Assembly (NCBI RefSeq): GCF_024713945.1
Contig: NC_134683.1
Coordinates: forward strand, 622,501-686,500
Source of the DNA: Dermatophagoides farinae
Taxonomy: Eukaryota; Arthropoda; Arachnida; Sarcoptiformes; Pyroglyphidae
Length of the DNA stretch: 64,000 bases
Direction: 5' to 3'
The notes beneath the pieces were generated by a model, which was given only the letters and a program-made list of their open reading frames with translations, ran no database searches and was not told the origin of the DNA. The position numbers and the translations under genes were made by a program. Below, piece after piece: positions 10,599 through 19,280 of this stretch. How positions within the stretch are numbered: the first letter of the stretch is position 1; each line of letters opens with the position of its first letter.

Positions 10599-12176
10599 TT
10601 ATTTTGAAATGAGTGGTCGTCGTTGATTGTAAAACCAATTGAGAAATTCAATAGAATTTTCATTGTTTTGCCTAATACTGTCGGCGATTTCGGGTAACAC
10701 TTGTTCGATAGTAATATGACTTAGCTTATCGTACAATTCCTTCATTTCGTGTTTGTTAATTAATGAAAGATATGTGGTCATAGTTTGTTCATCCAAATCA
10801 TTCCGTATGAATGTTTCACAATATTTCATCAAACTTTCATCACCATAACAATTGGCCAGATCAACAAGTTCGGTTATGTTTTGACGGTTAATATGAATTT
10901 TACCCGTATGTAACATAAGCAAGTAGGCATAATATGTTTCATATGAATAATCGTCGATGGTTACTTGATTATTTTCACTCCAATTACCGGAAAACATTCG
11001 TCGATAATATTCCGATACAGATTTTAGATAACATTTGCATGCCTTGATACGTTTTCTGTAAATTAAAAATTCCACATCATAACTATCTTGATTATCGAAT
11101 AATTGGAGGATTGATTTGTACGATATCGAATCATGTGATCCGAATACATGGATTGTTGATGTGAGACCAAATGTGAGTGGTGATGATAGAATCATTGTCG
11201 ACGCAGAAGCGAATGATGTCGGATGATAATTCAATTTTTTAGGTGATGACCAGTTGCCATTTTTGCCCCATGCATAATACGATAATCCATCATATGCCAA
11301 TGAAAAGTTGTGAAATTTTGAACATGCAATTTGTTGTACATTTTCAATCGGTATTTTTGTCAACTTTGATCGTTTAAAATGATAACCAAGACCAATTTCA
11401 CCATTGTTATTAGAACCACACCCCCAAAGCTGACCATTTTCGAATAAAAATAATGAATGATTCATGCCAGCCACAATATCTTTGATTCGTGTTGAATCAC
11501 CATTTGGAAATGGAATAAGACATGGGGTGTTTCGGTTTTTTTCATCCCCAAGACCTAATTGACCAAATTCATTAAGGCCCCAGGAATAAATCTCTCCATT
11601 ATTGGTTATTGATAAACTTTGAAACCGTCCACAAACTATGAGCTCGACATTTTCTAGGTTATCAATGTGGATCATACTTTCATATGATGATTTTTCATTA
11701 CCAGTTATTTGACCATAACTATTATAACCCATAGCGAAAACATGACCATCTTGTCGTAGCAATAATAAATGCCACTGTCCACAAGCAATCATCTTGAAAC
11801 AAATATTACCCTTGTTGATTAATCGTAATGTTTCATTCGTATTCCATTCAGATTTAACATCGCTGGCCAGGAATACTTGTCCTTCATCAGTTAGAATGGC
11901 AACAAAATGACGTCCATAATCTACTTGAACAATTTTCTTATAATTTAAACGTGATATCCGTTGTGGTTTGCTATAAATATGTTTCAACGATAACCATGAG
12001 CATATTTGTTTACCATATGCATATGTTGCATCTTTGGTCATCAATAAAAATTGTTTTTGCTCATCGAAGGTAAAGCTGAAAATCGAAACAACTGATTGGA
12101 GAAATTCTTGACCAATTTTTTTAAAATCATCTTGAAATAAATCAATATTGATATTTTCAGTCGGTGATCTTGCCAT
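10599..12176 (-). CDS. RCC1-repeat and BTB domain protein, single unit, long C-tail
   Basis: The 525-residue frame starts MARSPTENINIDLFQDDF. It has RCC1 blades (YSWGLNEFGQLGLGDEKNRN, LWGCGSNNNGEIGLG), a BTB domain from about residue 368 (YDVEFLIYRKRIKACKCYL) and the tail FYNQRRPLISK. By eye it is almost the same as the gene at 134-1711 through the BTB and tail. Its 5' flank is block A (see 12290-12640), but the CRE-bearing part of that flank has been deleted here. Confidence 0.86.
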   Translation of the reverse strand: MARSPTENINIDLFQDDFKKIGQEFLQSVVSIFSFTFDEQKQFLLMTKDATYAYGKQICSWLSLKHIYSKPQRISRLNYKKIVQVDYGRHFVAILTDEGQVFLASDVKSEWNTNETLRLINKGNICFKMIACGQWHLLLLRQDGHVFAMGYNSYGQITGNEKSSYESMIHIDNLENVELIVCGRFQSLSITNNGEIYSWGLNEFGQLGLGDEKNRNTPCLIPFPNGDSTRIKDIVAGMNHSLFLFENGQLWGCGSNNNGEIGLGYHFKRSKLTKIPIENVQQIACSKFHNFSLAYDGLSYYAWGKNGNWSSPKKLNYHPTSFASASTMILSSPLTFGLTSTIHVFGSHDSISYKSILQLFDNQDSYDVEFLIYRKRIKACKCYLKSVSEYYRRMFSGNWSENNQVTIDDYSYETYYAYLLMLHTGKIHINRQNITELVDLANCYGDESLMKYCETFIRNDLDEQTMTTYLSLINKHEMKELYDKLSHITIEQVLPEIADSIRQNNENSIEFLNWFYNQRRPLISK

Positions 12177-13216
12177 TATCGATGATCAATACACACGAAT
12201 TAGAGAGACACAATATTGACAAACTATATGAGAGAATTAGTGAAGGTGGAAAAGAAATGATTCGAGGGGATGATTTGATGATTGCTTGTGTGGCATGGAC
12301 TTTTATATGATTTTTCCAACTGTCCAACTGCCAATCGGTTTGACCACGCCACTTGTCACATAGACCATGTGTTCGAGTGATCTTTCTCTACTCATATTTA
12401 CCACCGTCCTTGATCGAAAGTGGTGGACGAGTCCAAAGTTTTTCTCGGGCCCAAAAATAAGTCCCTGACTCATGGCCACGTTTTTTCCACGCTGGTTTTT
12501 GCCATTCCAATTCTTCGCTTCCTTGTCAATTCAAAAAAAATTAAATCGATATCCATCTTAGGACATCACATGTATATCGAATAGCTATTTCTTACATAGA
12601 AATTCATAATGTTAATATACGACTGTTAAGGAAACGGAACAGCCATCTTTTTCGATTTTTTGGTGGTTTTTATGTTGGGAAACCATTTTGCACCACTTTG
12701 ATTTTCATCAAAACCTCAGAAAAAGAGAGAAAAATGGAATAGTTTTTTTTTGGAAAAAAACGCCAATTTTTGTATACCTCTTCGCTGTAAGGACTGACAA
12801 TTTTTTGTCCTTTGACCTTTAGAGACTCGAGGTATCAAGCTCATATGACATTATTCTTGTACCTTGTGGTGCGACAGATAATTGTTCAAAGTTTTACAAA
12901 AATATTTCAAATGACGACTGTTTTGGAGCCATTTGAAGAAAAGCGTCGAATACTAAGTTGATTATCATTATCGATGGCCAATTGATGATGAATTTAATTA
13001 TGAAAATTGATTGTTTTTTTCATTGTTATCCATATGGATGGCAATGGTAAAGCGAAAAAAATAAGCTAAGCAAGTCATATGAATTGTTTTGATTTATTGA
13101 TAAAAATTGGAAAAGAAAAATGATAAAGTAAATTTTTGATTTAATTTTTTTTGAAACAATGGAATTATTATCTAATAAATGATTTTTGATGGTAAAACCT
13201 ATCAAATCCAGAAAGT
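12177..13216. repeat. Duplicated spacer: blocks A and F between family genes
   Basis: Going leftward on the minus strand from the gene ending at 13217, the order is its 3' flank (block F, about 12820-13216), then block A (about 12290-12640), then the leader of the gene starting at 12176. The same order occurs inverted at 42692-43883 in the right arm. Block A has a relatively GC-rich core with TTGATCGAAAGTGGTGG. Block F has CTTGTGGTGCGACAGATAAT and recurs at 24840-25237. No coding frame is supported. Confidence 0.7.
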
Positions 13217-16200
13217 TTAAAGAATTTTTATTTTTTTTGATGAAGATTGTTGGGGATTTTTGTCCAGATAAGCAATCTTGTCATACAATTCCTTTATTTC
13301 GTATTTGATAATTAATGTACGATATGTGGGCATAGTTTGTTTATTTAGATCATCCTGTATGAATGTTTCACAATAATTCATCAATCTTTCATCACCATAA
13401 CAATTGGCCAGATCAATAAGTTCGGCTATGTTTTGACGATAAATATAAATTTTACGAGTATGTAACATACGTAGATATGCATAGTATGTTTCATACGAAT
13501 AATCGTCGATGGTTACTTGATTTTTTTCACTCCAATCACCGGAAAACATTCGACGATAATATTCCGATACAGATTTGAGAAAACATTTACATGCCTTGAT
13601 ACGTTTTTTGTTAATTATAAATTCCACTTCATAACTATCTAGATTATCTAATAATTGGATGATTGATTTGCCTTGGAAAAATTTTGAATCAGAAGATTCA
13701 AATTTATAGATAATTGATGTGAAACCAAATGCGAAGGGTGTAAGACATATCATTAACGATGCATTAACAAATGATGTCGGATGACCATTCAATTTTTTAG
13801 GTGATGGCCATTCGCCATATTTGGTTTTGCCCCATGCGTAGTACGATAATCCATCATATGCCAATGAAAAGTGGTAGAATTTTGAATATACAATTTGTTG
13901 TACATTTTCAATCGGTATTTTTGTTAACGTTGATCGTTTAAAATAATCACCAAGGCCAAGTTCACCATATTTATTAGCACCACATCCCCAAAGTTGACCA
14001 TTTTCGAATAAAAATAATGAATGTTTTAATCCAGCCACAATATCTTTGATTTGTGTTGAATCAACATTAGGAAATGGAACAAGACATGGTGTGTTTCGGT
14101 TGTCTTCATCACCAAGACCTAATTGACCAAAATCATTAATGCCCCAGGAATAAATTTCTCCTTTATTAGTTATTGATATATTATGAAGATATGCACAAAC
14201 TATGAGCTCGACATTTTCAAGGTTATCAATGTGGATCATACTTTCAAATGATGATTTTTCATTACCAGTTATTTGACCATAACTATTATCACCCATAGCG
14301 AAAACATGACCATCTTGTCGTAACAATAATAAATGCTGCCATCCACAAGCAATCATCTTGAAACAATCATTACCGGTGTTGATTAATCGTAATGTTTTAT
14401 TCGTTTCCCATTTAGATTTAACATTGCTGGCTAGGAATACTTGTCCTTCATCAGTTAGAATGACAACAAAATCAGAGCCAGAATCTACTTGAACAATTTT
14501 TATGTCATTCAAAAGTGATATCCGTTGTGGTTTGGTCAATTTATTTTCCAACGATAACCATGAGCATATTATTCGGCCATATGCATATGTAGCTTCTCTG
14601 GTCATCAATAAAAATTGTTTTTGGTAAATTAAGGAAAAGCTGAAAAACGAAATGACTGATTGGAGAAATTCTTGATCAATGTAATCGAAATCATATTCAG
14701 ATAAATAATAGATAGCCATTGATCTTTTCATATTTCTGATTTTATTATGCAATACCTGCATTTCGTATTTGTTTATTAATGTACGATATGTGGGAATAGT
14801 TTGTTCATTCAGATCATTCCATATGAATGTTTGACAATATTTCATCAAAGTTTCATCACCATAACAATTGGCCAGATCAACAAGTTCGGTTAAGTTTTGA
14901 TGATTAATATGAATTTCACCCGTATGTAACATACGTAGATATGCATAATATGTTTCATATTGATAATCGTTGATGTTAACTAGATCATTTTCACACCAAT
15001 TTCCAGAAAACATTCGACAATAATATTCCGATACAGATTTTAGATAACATTTGCATGCCTTTATACGTTTTTTGTCAATTATAAATTCCACATCATAATT
15101 ATCTTGATTATCGAATAATTTGCATTGGTACGATATTGAATAATGTGATTCGAATACACGGATTGTTGATGTGAGGCCAAATGTGTGTGGTGATGATCGA
15201 ATCATTGCCGATGCGGCTGAAAATGATGTCGGATGACCACCCAATTTTTTAGGTGACCGCCAGTAGCCATATTTGGTTTCTCCCCATGCATAATACGATG
15301 ATCCATCATATGCCAATAAAAATCCGGGGAATCTTGAACATACAATTTGTTGGACATTTTCAATCGGTATTTTTGTCAACTTTGATAGTTTAATATCATG
15401 GTTAAGACCAAGTATATGAAGGTCTGGTTTAATATCATCACCAAGACCAAGTTCAGCATAGTTATTAGAACCACAGCCCCAAAGCTGACCATTTTCGAAT
15501 AAAAATAACGAAGAATGGTCGCCAGTAACAATATCTTTGATGCGGTTTGAATCACTATTTGGAATTGGAACAAGACTTGGGGTGTTTCTTCTGTTTTCAT
15601 CACCAAGACCTAATTGACCATAATCATTAAGGCCCCAGGAATAAATTTCTCCATTATTAGTTATTGACAAATTAAAAAAATATCCACAAACTATGAGCTT
15701 GACATTTTCTAGGTTATCAATGTGGATCATGCTTTCATATGATTTTATGTAACCATTTATTTGACCATTTCTATTATCACCCATAGCGAAAACATGACCA
15801 TCTTGTCGTAGCAATAATAAATGCTGCCATCCACAAGCAATCATCTTGAAACAATCATTACCGGTGTTGATTAATCGTAATGTTTTATTCGTTTCCCATT
15901 TAGATTCAACATTGCTGGCTAGGAATACTTGTCCTTCATCAGTTAGAATGACAAAAAAATCAAAGCCAGAATCTGACTGAACAATTTTCTTATTATCAAG
16001 AGGAGATATCCGTTGTGGTTTGGTCATATCATGTTCCAACGATAACCATGGGCATATTACTGTGCCATATGCATATGTAGCTTCTCTGGTCATCAATAAA
16101 AATTGTTTTTCACAGTATAGTAAAGCAATAAAGTTGAAAATCGAAATGACTGATTGGCGAAATTCTCGATGGATGTTTTTGAAATCATTTTGAAATAACT

Positions 16201-16234
16201 CAATATCGATATTATCAATCGGTAATCTTGCCAT
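13217..16234 (-). CDS. Two-unit RCC1-BTB fusion protein
   Basis: One intact frame of 1005 residues holds two full units. Unit 1 (1-501) starts MARLPIDNIDIELFQNDF, with blades and a BTB domain ending near YRTLINKYEMQVLHNKIRN. Unit 2 starts at M502 (MKRSMAIYYLSEYDF, an altered N-terminus) and ends with the short tail DKNPQQSSSKKIKIL. Unit 1 has an extra repeat of blade sequence (GLGDDIKPDLHILGLNHDIK). I start at MARL, not at the ATG seven codons upstream, to match the family. The promoter side is interrupted by a 2.2 kb DNA element 56 bases before the start. A 183-base stretch of the two units is nearly identical, suggesting conversion inside the gene. Confidence 0.85.
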   Translation of the reverse strand: MARLPIDNIDIELFQNDFKNIHREFRQSVISIFNFIALLYCEKQFLLMTREATYAYGTVICPWLSLEHDMTKPQRISPLDNKKIVQSDSGFDFFVILTDEGQVFLASNVESKWETNKTLRLINTGNDCFKMIACGWQHLLLLRQDGHVFAMGDNRNGQINGYIKSYESMIHIDNLENVKLIVCGYFFNLSITNNGEIYSWGLNDYGQLGLGDENRRNTPSLVPIPNSDSNRIKDIVTGDHSSLFLFENGQLWGCGSNNYAELGLGDDIKPDLHILGLNHDIKLSKLTKIPIENVQQIVCSRFPGFLLAYDGSSYYAWGETKYGYWRSPKKLGGHPTSFSAASAMIRSSPHTFGLTSTIRVFESHYSISYQCKLFDNQDNYDVEFIIDKKRIKACKCYLKSVSEYYCRMFSGNWCENDLVNINDYQYETYYAYLRMLHTGEIHINHQNLTELVDLANCYGDETLMKYCQTFIWNDLNEQTIPTYRTLINKYEMQVLHNKIRNMKRSMAIYYLSEYDFDYIDQEFLQSVISFFSFSLIYQKQFLLMTREATYAYGRIICSWLSLENKLTKPQRISLLNDIKIVQVDSGSDFVVILTDEGQVFLASNVKSKWETNKTLRLINTGNDCFKMIACGWQHLLLLRQDGHVFAMGDNSYGQITGNEKSSFESMIHIDNLENVELIVCAYLHNISITNKGEIYSWGINDFGQLGLGDEDNRNTPCLVPFPNVDSTQIKDIVAGLKHSLFLFENGQLWGCGANKYGELGLGDYFKRSTLTKIPIENVQQIVYSKFYHFSLAYDGLSYYAWGKTKYGEWPSPKKLNGHPTSFVNASLMICLTPFAFGFTSIIYKFESSDSKFFQGKSIIQLLDNLDSYEVEFIINKKRIKACKCFLKSVSEYYRRMFSGDWSEKNQVTIDDYSYETYYAYLRMLHTRKIYIYRQNIAELIDLANCYGDERLMNYCETFIQDDLNKQTMPTYRTLIIKYEIKELYDKIAYLDKNPQQSSSKKIKIL

Positions 16235-16360
16235 TATCGATGATGAAAAACACACGAATTATAAACACAATGTTGACAAACTATATGATACACAGAGAAA
16301 AAAATAGCCTGGTGTGTACACTACTAAATCGTAGTGGAGTGGCGAAACTACCAAATCAGC

Positions 16361-16540
16361 TAGTACACTACCAAATCAGCTAGTACACTACCAAAATCGA
16401 TAGTACACTACCAAAATCGATTGTACACTACTAAAATCGATAGTACACTACCAAAATCGATAGTACACTACCAAATCGAATAGTACACTACCAAATCGAA
16501 TAGTACACTACCAAATCAGCTAGTACACTACTTTGATTTT
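16361..16540 (+). repeat. Left subterminal array, nine 20-base units
   Basis: Nine units with an exact 20-base period, typified by TAGTACACTACCAAATCAGC and variants ending AAAATCGA or AAATCGAA. A partial, more diverged unit precedes it at about 16310-16360. Such arrays near element ends often bind the transposase; that role here is inferred. Confidence 0.85.
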
Positions 16541-16662
16541 TGACCTCTCCCCCTTTTTAACCCTTTCGACCTCCTCTTCATTATTTGTATTGAATTTAAA
16601 TTTTATTGCAAAATTAAATGAATAATAAATGAAGTATATATTATTTTTAAAAACAAAATATC

Positions 16663-16881
16663 ATGATAATGCACAAATTGTATTATGCTGATCCAAAATC
16701 CAACATTTTATGGTATGAATTTTTGTTGTCCAATAGAAAAGATATATTGTTCCGTTCTCCAAGTTCTAAATGTTTTCAACACAATGTCCGAGTTTACAAA
16801 TCCCAAAAATATGTTAATATGGCAATTCGAATCATATCAGCGGCATTGAGAGATTTGACTACATGGCATTATACTAAATAA
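16663..16881 (+). CDS. Short unrecognised frame inside the DNA element
   Basis: 72 residues starting MIMHKLYYADPKSNILWYEF and ending LRDLTTWHYTK. The composition looks protein-like (no simple repeats), unlike the surrounding AT-rich sequence, and it may be a remnant or captured exon. I recognise no family. Coding status is uncertain. Confidence 0.25.
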   Translation: MIMHKLYYADPKSNILWYEFLLSNRKDILFRSPSSKCFQHNVRVYKSQKYVNMAIRIISAALRDLTTWHYTK

Positions 16882-16986
16882 TTGAAAAGGATTAGTTGTA
16901 ACCGTGGATTTTCAATTCAATTACATACCTGTTTGTTTTTTTTTAAATAAACTTTATTTACCCCTATATCTTAACAAAAAAAAGGA

Positions 16987-17072
<86 letters not shown>

Positions 17073-18110
17073 AACAACAACAATTACAATAAGTTAAAAA
17101 TATTAGAAAAAAATATAAATAAAAATACCTGTGTTTGTATCGATGATTCAAACGTGATTTGATTTCTTTATTTACCCCTATACATATCAGTGTTTGTATG
17201 AAAGATATTCTTATTCTATTTTCGGTTAACGAGAAAAACTACAGTCATTTCAAGATAATGGTTTTGATTGAAATTCAGAGGTTCCAGTTTTAGATTTCAA
17301 GATCGATGGCTAAAAATTAAAAACAATTAGTTATGGGTTTTGTTAATCGATTCTAGTATATACAAGTAATTATATCGGAGATATTTACTAATTGTTTATC
17401 GTCGAATGCTTATAGAATGTATCTGGTTAACTTTCAAGCTTATTCGTGGGTCAAAAACAAAACTTTGTCTGGTTCTCTTTAATTGAAATTTGGCCAATAT
17501 TGAATTCGATTTAAGACCAGAATAATAAACTGAAAGATATTTGTCGTTAGCATTAATCAATTCAGATACATACCATTATTCATATCAAAAGTCTTTGTCT
17601 TCATACTCTTGGATTTAATGGGACAAAAGTCACGTCTTTAGTTTCAACATATATGAACTCAAAAACGATAAAATATTCATTTCGTTTTTAGGAAACCAGA
17701 ACTTGTTCAAATATTTTATCTTTTTACAAAAAATAATATTAACCTACGTATATTAGAGATTAGAGATATTTGTAAAAATATTAATTGATTTTTTAATAAA
17801 TAAATGAATAAATGCCCCAATATTTTACAATATGTTCAATAACAACAAAACATTGTTACATATTTGCTCCAAAAATCAATCAGCTACTTACTATTTACCA
17901 TGGCAAAAAAATAGAAAAAATATCAAAGTTAAACATTTCGAACATGAAAAAATTCAATGTTGAAATTTTTTGAAACAGAGTATGATGATTGGGCATTTTT
18001 ATAGTTGTTGCAATTATAAGTCAATACATGTATGAAATATATTTAATGCCGTTCATAGACAATGTTATAATGTTGTAATTTTTTAAATTGTTGTAAACTA
18101 CTTTCAAAAA
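16882..18110. other. AT-rich interior of the DNA element
   Basis: No reading frame of note. It contains a homopolymer of 82 A at 16989-17070 and two copies of a CTTTATTTACCCCTATA stretch (about 16952 and 17167) on either side of the A run. Nothing else is recognised. Confidence 0.5.
16989..17070 (+). repeat. Poly-A tract of 82 bases
   Basis: An uninterrupted run of A, much longer than any other homopolymer in the window. It sits inside the DNA element, and its length in the assembly may be unreliable. Confidence 0.9.
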
Positions 18111-18113
18111 TGA

Positions 18114-18497
18114 TAGTGTACACTACCTAGTTGAGGTCGTGTACACTACCTAGCTGAGGTCGTGTACACTACCTAGCTGAGGTCGTGTACACTACCTAGC
18201 TGAGGTCGTGTACACTACCTAGTTGTTAAGTACTTATTCATTTGGTAGTGTGCACTACCATTTGCACACTACCTAATTGTTAAGTACTTATTCATTTGGT
18301 AGTGTGCACTACCATTTGCACACTACCAACTAGTAATGTACACTACCTAATTGTTAAGTACTTATTCATTTGGTAGTGTGCACTACCATTTGTACACTAC
18401 CAAATCGAATAGTACACTACCTAATTGTTAAGTACTTATACATTTGGTAGTGTGCACTACCATTTGTACACTACCAAATCGAATAGTACACTACCTG
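18114..18497 (+). repeat. Right subterminal array with 23-base units and palindromic units
   Basis: It starts with about four 23-base units (GTGTACACTACCTAGCTGAG plus GTC), then about four longer units that contain GGTAGTGTGCACTACC, a perfect 16-base palindrome, linked by CTAATTGTTAAGTACTTATT. The TACACTACC core is shared with the left array, so the same motif is presented at both ends. Confidence 0.85.
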
Positions 18498-18553
18498 CTT
18501 TTTTCTCTGTGTAGGATTAAGTGAAGGTAGAAAAGAAATGATCAACAATTGCG

Positions 18554-18561
18554 TGACGTCA
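18554..18561. promoter_or_regulatory. CRE-like palindrome cut off from its gene by the DNA element
   Basis: TGACGTCA in the context GCGTGACGTCATAT. If the inserted element is ignored, it lies about 98 bases upstream of the start of the two-unit gene at 13217-16234. That matches the spacing of the same octamer upstream of the gene at 47776. Confidence 0.5.
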
Positions 18562-18638
18562 TATAGTATTCTTGGTGGACGAAGTTAACGCACGCGTATT
18601 CACACAACACAGATTTAAAAATACAAAATAAAAATAAA

Positions 18639-18693
18639 GTTTTAATTTACCACCTGTATTATAAAAATAAAAATACAGGTGGTAAATTAAAAC
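18639..18693. repeat. Perfect hairpin, 22-base arms, 11-base loop
   Basis: The arms at 18639-18660 and 18672-18693 are exact reverse complements, with a TACCACCTGTA core. The equivalent parts of the sister spacers at about 43670-43740 and 47550-47620 read AACACCAGTATTTTCATTTT or similar and do not fold this way. The perfect palindrome is therefore specific to this copy. Confidence 0.8.
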
Positions 18694-19280
18694 GGCAACC
18701 CAGCAAAAATGATTCGAGATGATTATTTGATGATTGCTTGTGTGACATGGACTTTTATATGATTTTTCCAACCGTCAAACTGCCAATCGGTTTGACCACG
18801 CCACTTGTCACGTAGACCATGTGTTTGGATGATTGTTTTGCTACTAATATTTACCACCGTCCTTGATCGAAAGTGGTGGACGAGTCCAAAATTTTTATCG
18901 GGCCCTGAAAATCAGTCTGTGACACATGGCCACGTTTTTTCCACGCTGGTTTTTGCCATTCCAATTTTTCGCATTCCTGCCAATTCAGGAGAGAAAAAAA
19001 GAATTAAATAGCATAGGAACCAAATTTTTGTGACATTCGTTCGAAAATGTTATACACAAAAACGACAGTACTTTTCTTTACCTTCTAATAAATTCGAGAA
19101 ATTACTGACAACAGAAAAGAAATGAATTAACAAAATTGAAAATAGCGAATGACTGAAAATAGCCAATCAAAGATCATTTTTAAACATTTTTTTTATTTGT
19201 TTGCGATTGATTTATTATTGGTTCATCAAGAATAAAGTAAAAAAAGTAAATTTAGTTTCATGGAATCAAAAAACAATGAA
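18694..19280. repeat. Block A spacer and 3' flank
   Basis: About 18710-19010 is block A (TTGATCGAAAGTGGTGG core), also at 12290-12640 and, inverted, at about 43265-43640 and 47160-47530. About 19165-19280 is the shared 3' flank of the gene ending at 19281. The plus-strand frames across block A follow the repeat and are not supported as genes. Confidence 0.65.

Larger units (their letters stand above)
16291..18511. mobile_element. 2.2 kb DNA element with inverted ends and subterminal repeat arrays
   Basis: The ends are inverted copies of CACAGAGAAAAAA (16291-16303 and complement at 18499-18511), flanked by TA on both sides (16289-16290, 18512-18513). The sister spacers run on without this insert, so it is an insertion into the leader of the two-unit gene. 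Both ends carry dense arrays of a TACACTACC motif. The middle is AT-rich with an 82-base A run and only one short frame (16663-16881, 72 residues) that I do not recognise. No transposase is visible, so it is probably non-autonomous. TA duplication would fit Tc1/mariner-like or similar families, but I cannot assign it. Confidence 0.75.

Noticed and set aside
12290-12640. Block A as a separate mobile element
   Set aside because: I found no inverted ends or target duplications, and its copies always sit in the same place relative to family genes, so it moved with the genes.
16954-17151. Minus-strand frame with a long phenylalanine run
   Set aside because: It is the translation of the 82-base A tract inside the DNA element.
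16310-18500. CRISPR-like array of regular repeats
   Set aside because: The spacers are not unique, unit lengths change, and the arrays lie symmetrically inside inverted ends in a eukaryotic genome.
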